Assembly: GCF_037975245.1 (NCBI RefSeq)
Contig: NC_092579.1
Span: 5,145,001-5,209,000, forward strand
Direction of reading: 5' to 3'
Origin: Apostichopus japonicus
Taxonomy: Eukaryota > Echinodermata > Holothuroidea > Aspidochirotida > Stichopodidae
DNA length: 64,000 nt
Positions 34,979 through 47,100 of the stretch are shown piece after piece. The notes under the pieces are model-generated. The model was not told the origin of the DNA. It searched no databases and saw only the letters and a program-made list of their open reading frames with translations. Position 1 is the stretch's first letter, and each line of letters opens with the position of its first letter. A program made the position numbers and the translations under genes.

Positions 34979-36869
34979 GAGGTTACCAAAAGTTAGGATG
35001 GCACTCTATATCAAAAGGACAACGAACAGAAAATCAAATAAATATACTGGTGGTAGCAGACTATAAAATAGATTGAGGCATTGAAACAGCAACACATTCA
35101 AAAGGAGGGATTTAAATTAATATGAAAGTGTGAATAATGTGGTTGTGATTTACTTTAATTACAGTATTATTTATATTCTGATAAAATAAAAGTATTAAAA
35201 GTGAACAATTGGTTTGATTGATTTTTAAGACTATACATACCACATTCTTCTATACATGAAGCTGTATCAGGCATATTATTGTTGATTGAATCTTGATGCC
35301 ACCACCTTATAATTATAGTTTAATGGGCTTAACAAGTTATTCAACAAATTTAACCAAAAGATACTACCTTGCAACCCATGTTTGTGTGGGAATGTGATCA
35401 TGGACATAGAACTACTTAAAGTGTCTTCTATTCTGGGCAATGTAGGTGGTCAAAAACACAGCTAAAAGTTACATGTGCTGCAGCTCAAATGCTTGAAGAA
35501 TCAAAGTCCATATATATGCACTGTGAGTCTTTTCAAGATTGGTGGATACACTAAATCGTATAGTGCAGCTACTGCACTACGAGCTACTCACAGCTTCATG
35601 ACAAAGAATTCATGTGAAACATTTAATTATTGAGACTATGTGCAGTTATCAACTATAATGCTAAACCAAGTTTCCTGGGTCACTTAACTTGGTTATTTAG
35701 TAGTATATGGTGTGGACAAATGACATGTATAAAAAAGCCTCTTACTGTACAGGAAGACCATTATTCTTACACTGGTTGACATGTGGTAATGCTTTCTCGT
35801 GCATGGGTAGCAATGATCAGGGAGTTCCATAACAACTCCCTGCAATGATCATGTTAAATCCATGTGCATATCAATTGCATACATTACACTGCGTGCTTGG
35901 TGACAGCTAATGAGTGGGGATCTTCACTGCAGTTAATTAGTGTATTGGGTATTTAGAAAATTAAGCAGGATATTGTGTATCATTACTTACACAAAGTGAT
36001 GTCTATAATCGTTACTGTCACAAACTTACCAGAATTGACTGCAGTAATATATACATTACTTTCTTAGTTTTCAAACAAAGAAATCAACATAATTTTCAAA
36101 ACAGTTAATATTTGCCTCATTTTTCCTGCTTATTCCCCATATGACCTACATTATGAGTGTAGTACAGCTAAATTGTACCTAATGAGCATTGTCAGGAATT
36201 AATTCAAAATCTGTTTCTTATTGTTACTTATAAGGACTACATTACACTGTGCATTCTTCATAATGGAAATCATAGGCCATCAGTGAAATGAACCATTTGA
36301 AGAGAACCGACAAGAAGACTCTCAACTGATTCGATACAATTTATTCTCCTCAGAAGTACTGAAGATGATTTCAATGGCTTTGCAAATTTTGCAGCCTTTA
36401 CTATGTTGACAGTGTGAAAATAGTACCACAAGGCTAAGGTCACATTTTCCCCTTCTTTTTCTGCTTTTTTACTAATTTGGACCAAAATAAACCACCCCTA
36501 CATCCCAAAATAGAAGCAACCTTGTGTCATACCATTTTATCAAGACTTAAATACTGTGATCAAATCAAGGTATCATCATTTGCTATACATGGATGCACTA
36601 ACTAGTGCAAAACTAATCACTATGGCCTAAAATAAGATAAAACATATTGCCCCAAATTTTTCTTGAATTTTATCTCATTACAAGGAAAATTGCACCTGTT
36701 GTGTACTTAACAATAGTTTGCATTGATTTTTGTCAAATTTGAATATTTTAGCAGACTTTGACAGCCAATATTAATGACAAAGGAACTACACTTTTTTAGT
36801 CTGAGCTGTTACACTATGGACCATTCATCTTGCATCAATTTGCAAAGTTTTGACCTAGAATAGAAATCA
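34979..36869. other. Upstream region of the DED-coiled-coil gene
   Basis: Probably includes the 5' untranslated region and promoter, but I see no defined TATA box or upstream exon. No other gene is supported. Confidence 0.35.
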
Positions 36870-37670
36870 TTGCCTAAAAAATAGCACTTATATTTATTTT
36901 ATCTTTTCCAGCACTTAAGTGCAACAAGATTGTAATGGCCTAAATTTTTCATAAAATATTGTGCTTACTTTTCCTTCTTAACAAACAAGTTATAGTTGTG
37001 TTCTTAATAAACTTCCGCATCCACTAATACCAAGTTAGCAGCTCGTAAGATCAGAAAATAAGAAGAAATATTTTCCAAATTTTGTGTGCTGCTCTAATAT
37101 TGGAAAGTGCTACAAGCTTCCAATGGCCAAAATTTTTCATAACAATTTGCTCTTACTTTTCCTCCATTTTGATCTCCCTCTGAACAAACAAGTAATAGAT
37201 GTGTTTTTAATGAAATTCTGCATTCACTAATACCAAATTTGTAGAAATTAGCAGCTCGTAAGCTCAGAAAATAAGAAGAAATATTTTCCAAAGTTTGTGT
37301 GTTGCTTTAATATTGGAAAGTGCTACAAGCTTCCAATGGCCTAAATTTTTCATAAAAATTTGCCCCTACTTTTCCACCATTTTGATCTCCCTCTGAACAA
37401 ACAAGTAATAGTTGTGTTCTTAATAAAATTCCGCATTCACTGATACCAAATTTGTAGAAATTAGCAGCTTGTAAGCTCAGAAAATAAGAAGAAATATTTT
37501 CCAAATTTTGTGTGTTGCTCTAATATTGGAAAGTGCAACAAGCATCCAATGGCCTAAACTTTTCATAAAAGTTTGCCCTTACTTTTCCACCATTTTGATC
37601 TCCCTCTGAACAAACAAGTAATAGTTGTGTTCTTTATAAAATTCCGCATTCACTAGAAACAATATTGTCT
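36870..37670. repeat. Tandem array of a 213 bp unit, about four copies
   Basis: The landmark aatggcc recurs at 36933, 37122, 37335 and 37548 (189, 213, 213 bp). Shared blocks are tattggaaagtgctacaagc, ttttgatctccctctgaac and agctcagaaaataagaag. The near-identical small minus-strand ORFs at 37094-37291 and 37307-37504 are consequences of the array. Confidence 0.9.
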
Positions 37671-38039
37671 ACATTTGAAGCTATGAAGACTGAGAAAATA
37701 AGGAAAACCAATTTTACTTTTACATTGACAGAACAAATCACTTCCATGACAACCTTCCCAAAACCAACATATCCCAAGGAAAACAAGAGCCCAAGGGCAC
37801 TGTGGTTCCTTGCTTGGGGTATATGACAATACACATAATATTATCAAGCAAGATTGGGCTCAAATAGTCCAAGTAATTGTGGTCCTACATGTTCCCATAA
37901 AGTAACCAACACTATAGCCAACACTTTTGTGATCACAAAATGTGATCGGATTTTGGATCAAAAGGCACTTTTGAGATCTAAATATGGCGTCGAAAAAGGT
38001 AAGAAATATAAGAGACCTACAAGCGTGTCAACAGATATG

Positions 38040-40270
38040 ATAACATTGGTGACCTCAGATGACATGACCTTTAAGTTTCAAAATGTTCCACCACCCCGTT
38101 CACAACTTGTCCCAAAATATCAACCATGTCACACCTTGGCATTGAGATTTAATTGCATTAAATTAAAAAAAATAACTTTGAACTTGTATACATAACTTCA
38201 CACACAAAGGTCACCCGAAGGTCAACCAATTGACATTTTTGATCGGTGAGACCTAAATATCTGAGCATGACTGTAAAAATTCGAACATTTTTTCTTTGCC
38301 CATTTTCTCCCCCCAAAATACTACTTTTTTAACATTAGCTGACCTTTGGTGACGTTGGACCACATGACCGTTAAGTTTGAAAATATTCCCCTATACCATT
38401 TGCAACTTGTCCAAAAAAATAAACCTTGTCACACCTTGGCACTGGGAGTTATTGCATTAAATGTGTGAAAATTAACTTTGACCTCATATAACTTCGCACA
38501 CGAAGGTCACATGGGGGTCAACCCATTGACATTTATGATCAGAAGGTACCTTTAACATCTGAAAATAGCATCGAAACTGTAAAAATCCACAAAACACGAA
38601 AAGATCACCAGAGGTCAAATTGAGGTCAAGGGTCACCCAGATGCGGGTCGACAATTGGATTACATTGAAGCAACTCCCAACCCTAACGGACAATTTGTTC
38701 TCAAGTTATCGCAAAAATACTAGTTTTTTATCATTAATTGACCTTTGGTGACCTTGTATCACATGACCGTTAAGTTTGAAAATATTCCCCTATACCATTT
38801 GCAACTACTCCAAAAATATCAACCTTGTCACAACTTGGAACTGGGAGTTATTGCATTAAATGTGTGAAAATTAACTTTGACCTCATATAACTTCGCACAC
38901 GAAGGTCACATGGGGGTCAACCTATTGACATTTATGATCAGAAGGTACCTTTGACATCTGAAAATAGCATCGAAACTGTAAAAATCCACAAAACACGAAA
39001 AGGTCACCAGAGGTCAAATTGAGGTCACGGGTCACCCAGATGCGGGTCGACAATTGGATTACATTGAAGCAACTCCCAACCCTAACGGACAATTTGTTCT
39101 CAAGTTACCGCAAAAATACTAGTTTTTTATCATTAATTGACCTTTGGTGACCTCGGATCACATGACCCTTATGTTTGAAAATATTCCCCTATACCATTTG
39201 CAACTTGTCTCAAAATATCAACTGTGTAACACCTTGGCACTGGGAGTTATTACACTAAATGTCTGAAAATTAACTTTGACCTCATATAACTTAACATACA
39301 AAGGTCACCTTGGGTCAACTTATTGACATTTTTGATTGATGAGACCTAAATTAGAGCATCAAACTATACAAATTCAAACTTTTTTTCTTTGCCCATTTTC
39401 TGCCCCCAAAATACTAGTTTTTTAACATTAATTGACCTTTGGTGACCTCGGATCATATGACCGTTAAGTTTGAAAATATTCCCCTATACCATTTGCAACT
39501 TGTCCAAAAATATAAACCATGTCACACCTTGGAACTGGGAGTTGTTGCATTAAATGTCTGAAAATTAACTTTGACCTCGTATACTGTAACTTCGCACACG
39601 AAGGTCACACGGGTGTCAACCAATTGACATTTTTGATCGGAAGGTACCTTTGATATCCAAATCTAGCATCAAAACCAAACAATTCCTTCTTTGCTCGTTT
39701 CCTCCCAAAATAAGCACATTTTTTCTAATGTGACCTTTGACCTTTTGACCTTGGTTTCAGATGTAGTTTAATCTCCTGATTCCAAAAAACAAAACGACAA
39801 GTCTGTACAACCATCCTAACTCCGACCGAAAAACTTTGACCCCATATAACTTCGCACATAAAGGTCACACAGGGTCAACCCATTGACATTTATGATCAGA
39901 AGGTACCTTTGACATCTGAAAATAGCATCAAAACTGTAAAAATCCCCCAAAACACGTCAAGGTCACCAGAGGTCAAATTGAGGTCAAGGGTCACCCAGAT
40001 GCGGGTCGACAATTGGATAACATTGAAGCAACTCCCAACCCTAACGGACATTTCGTTCTCAAGTTATCGCAAAAATACTAGTTTTTTATCATTAATTGAC
40101 CTTTGGTGACCTTGGATCACATGACCGTTTAGTTTGAAAATGCTCCCCTAACCAGTTCACAACTTGTCCCAAAATATCAATCTTGTCACACATTGGCACT
40201 GGGAGTTATTGCAGTTTTAATATTTTCGGTTTTTGGACCATAACTGACCTTTGGTGACCTTTGTGGGCAC
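38040..40270. repeat. Tandem array of a ~399 bp AGGTCA/TGACCT-rich unit
   Basis: The landmark tgacctttggtgac occurs at 38340, 38739 and 39138 (399 bp steps), then 39433, 40097 and 40245 in rearranged spacing. Recurrent blocks are gaaaatattcccctatacca, cttcgcacacgaaggtcaca, gatgcgggtcgacaattgga and gcaactcccaaccctaacgg. No coding potential is conserved between copies. It lies between the two divergent DED genes. Confidence 0.9.
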
Positions 40271-40868
40271 CAGAAACAATAGGGCACACCTTCTCCATAT
40301 GGCGGATCTATAGTCCAAGTTTGGCCTCAATCCAACATTCCGTTATTGAGATAGAGCGTACCCAAGCAAGTGTCACAGACACACACACACACACATACAT
40401 ACATACATGTTTGTGTTTCATTCCAACCGAGGACCCTATTGTATTTTCCTTTGTTCAAATCCACGTACCCTAACCTTAACAATACCCCATACTATAGAAT
40501 TCTTCCGAGGACGTGGTGATTCTTTAGAAATCACAACCGAGGACCTGAAATTCTTTTGTTCAAGTCCTCGGTCGGATAGAAAAACAAACGCACCCACACA
40601 CACACACACACAAACTTGACTGTATAGGTTAATAGGAATTAAATTTATTCAGATTCCACAGAAATCATATCATTTTCCGTTATTGAACAGATTTAAAGAA
40701 ATGTATTTTATTTCTATATATAAATACATAGAAAACAATCTAACAATCAAGGTGATAAATTGGAAAATGTGATCTCATCCATTATTTTATAATCGGTTTT
40801 ATCAGTTGGTTTGTTGTGTTGAGTGAGATCCTGAACTATATTTTTGGTTACTTTTATTTATTTTTCAG
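40271..40868. other. Region just upstream of the first DED exon found
   Basis: 40400-40500 is an inverted copy of sequence at about 27350-27440 (ggttagggtacgtggattt core), and a CA microsatellite lies at 40380-40400. A 5' exon of the downstream gene must lie before 40869, since that exon starts in phase 1, but I could not identify it. Confidence 0.4.
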
Positions 40869-41192
40869 CTGATTACGGCAGATTAATGGTCAACGTTGCC
40901 CAAGATCTTACTCTAGACAGCACTCTGAAATTAGCAACTCTGTTCCGTCTACCACCAGCAGAAACTGATATGCTACGCCGGGTTTCCCTGATAGAGACAC
41001 CAGGAATCACTCTGATTAACTTCATGAAGACAAGAAACATCATCAATATGTATGATGTCACTAACCTACAGAAGGGTTTGGTTTATATTCAGCTAACCCG
41101 AACAAATGAATATCACTTAGCTCCATATCAGTCTAAAGTTGACCCCTTTCAGTTTGAGGAAAACCAATTACCGCAACTGCTTGACTGGCCTG
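40869..41192 (+). CDS. Exon: DED1
   Basis: Preceded by tttatttatttttcag. Helical death-fold pattern: YGRLMVNVAQDLTLDSTLKL, ATLFRLPPAETDML, TPGITLINFMKTRNIINMYD, VTNLQKGLVYI. The 'L-x-x-F-M-K-T-R-N-I-I' followed by 'V-T-N-L-Q-K-G-L' matches helices 4-5 of a DED. The classical RxDL motif is not evident. It starts in phase 1 and ends in phase 1. Confidence 0.65.
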
Positions 41193-44100
41193 GTAAGAAT
41201 GAATAAAATGATGTAATCAGAATAGATGAAACCAAAATACTACAGTACAATACAAACTCTAGAAATGTGTGTGAGTCGTGTTAATGTTCTGCTTTCAGGC
41301 AATTTGTTATTTTAAACTATTAATTATCACTGTGTATGTATGGTGAAAGTAATTACAAGGCGGATATTTTGACTAAGTATTTGTTGCCATTTGGTTAATT
41401 TCTTCATAGTAAAAGATTGAAAATAGAACAATGCTAAACAAATTAGGTCCCAAGGATTAGCCAATATTTCAAGGATCCATTTAAGCTGTCTGGTCACTCT
41501 CAGACATGATGCTAGATTCTTTTGATACTCCTGTTGTCAAATTCTCTAACAACATAAAACTTGTGTTACATATCTATTACATTTTATATTATGATTACTT
41601 CAATAATACCTCTTTCATAAATCAGTTGCAAGGCTTTTGTATTTTTGAAGAACTTTAGATTAGCAGGGAATGATTAAGTTTATCCATAGTACTTATAGGA
41701 GACAAAAGTCTAAACAAAATGATAAAATTATCCAGTATCACATCGAAAAATGCTACGTTAAATGGGCAAATTAAACACTTAATTATTCTCTGATTAGGAA
41801 TTAATGTAGCTCAGTATGGCAGATTTGGTTTTTAAACATAAAAGCTTCATTTAATGTTGTTTGTGTTTCCATTATTCTATTTTCAGTTGACAATGTCAAA
41901 TTTGACCCTGATAATGAATCAACTCCATCACAAGGTTCTGATGAAAGAGAGGAAGATCATGACCATAGTAAGGAAAGTTTGATGGAGAGAGAAGAGAGAG
42001 AAGTACCAAAACAAAGAAAAGATTCACAAATACTTGAAATGAGGCACTATCATTCATACATTGAACACAGGATCACGTATGAAGGTGGAACTATTACCAT
42101 CATGGGGGTACATCTGACTATTCCTGAAGATGCTTTATCCTCTGATCGTGTAATTGCTGTTAAAGTGATCTATGATCCCACCATACACCTCCCTGGCCCC
42201 TGGCAGTGCTCGTAGGGGCAGAATGACACCTCTGATAAAACTAGAGCCAGAAGGGCTCACCCTCGACAAGCCAGCCCAGCTGACTATTCCTCACTCGGCT
42301 ATTATCCCTGAGCCAGATCGACATGATGTTATAATCTTCACTGGTCTGAAAGACAAAGAAAGTTTAAAAGAAGGTAAAGATGGTAACCAATAAACACTTT
42401 AAAATGCAATTGAATAATGTACCAGGAGAAGTACAATGAGTTATATGCTGAGAATCAGTTCTGTTGAATTTAATATATATCTTATCTAATAGGGTCTTGA
42501 TATATACTTTTTTAGGTTTACTCAATACTATACTTTATATAATATTACTTATTATAGGTGAAATAACTTGGACTGAAGAGAAATCTATTGATTGGAAGCT
42601 AGACCCAGAGAAGATCAGTCTTGATATAACCATCTTGAGCTACGTCTTTGCTAATTTAGTCGACCAAGAAACAGAACAGAAGCATATATTCCGTATTGTT
42701 CCATTTATTGATGGGATACTTGATGCCAATGATGATGTCTTAATAACTGTTTGTTTCTGTAAGGACAGTGATGAAGAGTACAAGGTGAGGATAATCTCTT
42801 GTTACCATGGTGATATATGTAGTAGCTTAGAGGTCAGTTCTGGTTTATATTATGATTTGTAAGTCGAGTACTGGCAATGTTACTTTATTTGTTAAGTGGT
42901 TATCATGCTTCACTGGCAAATTATGAAGTGATTTTGTTAAAGGTGCATTTGTGTGACATAATTTTGTTGATTCATCATAACACATCAAAAAGAAAAATCT
43001 GAAATTTGAAATGAAAATATTTAAACTTGACGTTGACATAAAACATGTGTCTGTCAAAAGTGTTTGTGCTTAAATGAAACTGAGAGTATCCCCATAGTCA
43101 TAGAGGAAGAATGCTGATAGTCTTATAGAGGGCTGATGATGGTATTTTACTAACATTATATTTTATTTCTTCGGTCAAAATGTCATTTTCTTACAAAATA
43201 TGTGGTTCACCTCAAAAATATTCAGATGGCCCAAATTTTTATTGTGGCTCAAAGTGTGCACAACAAGGATTAAGAGGGTTGGGGGCTCTGAAGAAAGAAG
43301 CAACATTGGTAATGTGAGGAAATAATGGAAACAAAGATGATGTTACTTGCTATAGCAGTATTGATCTCTCTGTACAGAGTGAAGGCACAACAAATTGTAT
43401 AATCAACTTTCTGCTTGTTTCTAGCAATTTAAATCTTCATGTCCTTATGTTTTAGTTGCTGTTAGAGGACCACCATCCCAAACTGTGTCTAGGAAACTAT
43501 ACAACATCTCAAATTACCCGGACATTGAGTGACGGCAGAGACCATGTTTCTTACATTGATCTGATCATGTCATCACCCAGTGGTGGTTACCATCTAACGG
43601 GGGAAGAATCAACAAAAGTTTGTAATTGCCAATGCTATTGAAGTTTTTCTTTTAACATTACAAGACTTGTAGTTAAGGATTGGTTACTTAAAGTGGATCA
43701 AATTGTGTAGCAGTTAGAGTGTCGCCCTACAACTATGCGGTTTCTGGTTCAAAATCCCAGCAGGAACCACAATATAGGCAACCTTCTGCTGTGCAGTGTT
43801 GCTAAGCAGGATCTTGTGCGGGTTGGTATTCCTGGTTTGTGAATAAGGAAGTGAAGTTTGGTCCTATGTTCTTTTGTTCGGTATTGCGAATAGCTTCATT
43901 CACCGTGGCTTTACTTTTGGTGTCTATAATTCACCTCCGTTTGTATTGGAGGCAGTGTTCAGTTGTATTGTGGCACTCTCTCAGTTCTTGGATTGGGATG
44001 TTGATTAAATGGATATCCTGAGAGCAGGAATGATTGAGACAATTACATGTCTGCCTAGAAAATCTCTGAACATTCATCAAACAGAATGATTGTAATAAGC

Positions 44101-47100
44101 CGGTGTTTATCCACAATGACACGAATACCCATGGCTTGAATATGTTTCTTTATGGTTCCTACCAATTGGAACAATCTTAACCTAAATAATGTCATGTAGT
44201 TCTTATTACAATAGGAAAGTATAACCTTCACCAGCTGCCCATGAAATGTGAGGATTTGTACATGACAACATGTCTTGGCTCCTTACCAGCTTTTTGTATA
44301 TCTTATATGTCGCACCTTTTCTTTAAATACTTAACAAGCATTCTCATCCTAAGTACATTGATCTTTAATATCTTTTAACCATTAGCATGTAGACATTGAT
44401 TACCTCTGTGCTGCCAGTAGAGTCTCTCGTCAGTTCAGACTTACAAGGGACAAAGATGGAGACACTGGCATGGTTGATGTGAAATTAAAAGTATTTCAAA
44501 ATGAAATGAACCAGACAGCCCTTATCCTCCAATCAAAGGTGAGTAATGTCTGTTGATTATCTTCCAGCTCTCATATGTCTCTTCATTACATCACATTAAG
44601 CAGCATCTTCTCCCATCTGCTAAGTAATGTCCTATCTGTTGGAAGTCTTGCAGCTGTTTGCAGGCTGATTGAATAATGTTAGTGCTGTGGCTGAATTATA
44701 GTTATTTGTTGGCATATTCTCTCATGGATGCTTTTCTTCGTAATATGCATGGTGGATGATAATTTAATTTAATTTAATTACAGCAGTGTTTTATTACTGT
44801 ATTCTTATTTTTCAGTCACTCCAGTGAACCTGGTATTCTTATGTTTCTTATTTTCATCCTGTTTTCCAACTTTTTCCGACTCTTTCGTGTTGTTTCGTAA
44901 ATAAGGAGTGCAGTAACTTGAAAGGCAAATAATTGCTGAAAAAGTGTACATATGACCTGTGTGTTACCACATACACAGGTCAACAGTTATGGGAAACTTA
45001 GGTACTAATGAATATTACATAAATAATAGGTATGCTGTCGTCAGCATTCCTTTTCCTTTTGGGATTTCACACATTTATAATGTGTTGTTCCATGTCTGTT
45101 ACAGCCCTATTTTCTACATTACGTTCCTACTTGAAACCCTAATCATTCACAGGGGTGTGATAGATAGCCTGCATAATTGTATGTTAAATATTCTTACATT
45201 GAAAGTTTTCATTAGTCATATAATTTTTGTTTTTGGGTTTTCCTTCAGGTGAAAGACATTCTCTTATCCCCCGAAAGCCAGAAAATTCTGCACCCAGGTG
45301 AGTTTTTATGTTAAAGTGGAACAAATGGGTGGACTTAGCTAGTTTTAGAAGTCCACCCTGACCTGTATCTAAGTGCAGTTTGAAGAAGAAAAATGAATGC
45401 TCATTATTCGTAGACACACCCCAGGTAAATGTGTATTAGTGGAGATGAAAAAATAAGCACACGCAGAGCACATGGACCCAGGTGAGTGTCTAAGTAAAGG
45501 TGAAGAGGTAATAGCATTTGGGTTTAGCAGTAGACACACCTAAGTGTAATACTTACATCAACTTATTTTATTGGGAAATATTTCATCAACATAATCATTT
45601 TTGATGGAAAGAAATTTAATCATGCTGCTGAACCCTCCAAAAAAAGTCCTATTTGCATGCTTTCATTTTTAGTTAGTATGCTCACTTCCTACTTTGTAGC
45701 TCAAAGAAACCTTGAAGGTGAAGCTGTATACATGAAAAGAATTATGCACAAGACAAGGACTTAAAGTTGAAAGTTGCATGCAAGTTATGGACAGTATACT
45801 TAACAATAGTTTATAACGTGAGGTTGCATACCAGCATTCTCCATGCAGGTTGCATGCTTCATGTGGGCCAGTTGTGTACTTGTGCATGCTAACTGTGAAC
45901 ATTGTTTAAAGTTCAAACCTGCCAATCAATCAGCATGTGCTTCAGTTGCTCGTATTTCTACATGTGATATCTAGTCTTTGCTATATATTTTAGAATTTCA
46001 AGTGGATGTTATGTCCACACTTTCAGGCTTACACAAATATGAAAAGTTGAAAGGAGACATTGCCAAGCTTCTGGATAAACAACATTGGGCAAAGCTAGGC
46101 ATGCTGTTTGGGCTCAGGCCAGCAGAAAATGAAACAATTCAGGAAGCAGCAGAATCTGGAAAGATGCTGATGAAAATTTTGGATGAAAGAGAACTCATCA
46201 TGCCAGACAGAATGATCGGAATGTACGAAGGATTGAAAGCTATTCACTTTGATAAGGTGGCAAGACTGGTGCTGGAGTACATCGATACATCACAGGAGAA
46301 GAATGGAAAGGAAAAAAAAGAGGAAAAAGATGTTAACAAAATGGTTTGTGTTTTGTAAAAACTTGTCAAGACTATGAAACTTTAAGCTTGAATCCAACAA
46401 TGGTTACTTTGCATAACATCAGAATCTTAGAATGGTTTAGTCCTGTATTTTCTGATATGAAATGTATCATTTTTGCTGTCATGCAAGTCACAAAACAGAA
46501 AATTAATTATTACTCCATTACTAAAAAGTCTTCCTATTACTCGTTGTAAAAGAAACAGGGCATTTAACTGATTATTTCTGCTTACATAAAGTTACGTTTG
46601 TAGAGATCAAGTGTACAGCAAGTCTGTGTAGAATATTCACTGAAGCCAAATCAAATGCAGTAATTAGTTTTATATCATTATGAAAGTATGACCAAGTTGT
46701 GAATTTGATAAACAATTTGTAATATTTCAACATTGTTTCAGGTAAAACTTCCAGAGAAACAGGAAGTATTCTCAAAAAGGGAATCAAAATCGTCAGTAAA
46801 TTACACAATTTTGATAGAAGAGGGTTACAAGAGACTGGATGTCCAAAGAGCCTTGAAATTGTCTAATGGAAAACTGGACTTGGGAAGACGGATATTGCTA
46901 CTAGCAAAGGAAGATCATGGTAAAGATACCCTATGTATTCAGCTACATGGGTATTTCTTTTAATATTTCTACCTGATTTACCTCAATGTTGAATCACACT
47001 CTAGGACCACATTTCAAGCCCTTGCTGTTTCAGTGTTTATGGAAGAAAAAGTATTTTTTATTTACTTTAGGAAAATTACTCACAAAATAGCTAGATCATA

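Noticed and set aside
42176-42215. Programmed ribosomal +1 frameshift in ZU5-1
   Set aside because: No known slippery site or stimulatory structure. A C-rich stretch makes an indel error or mutation more likely.
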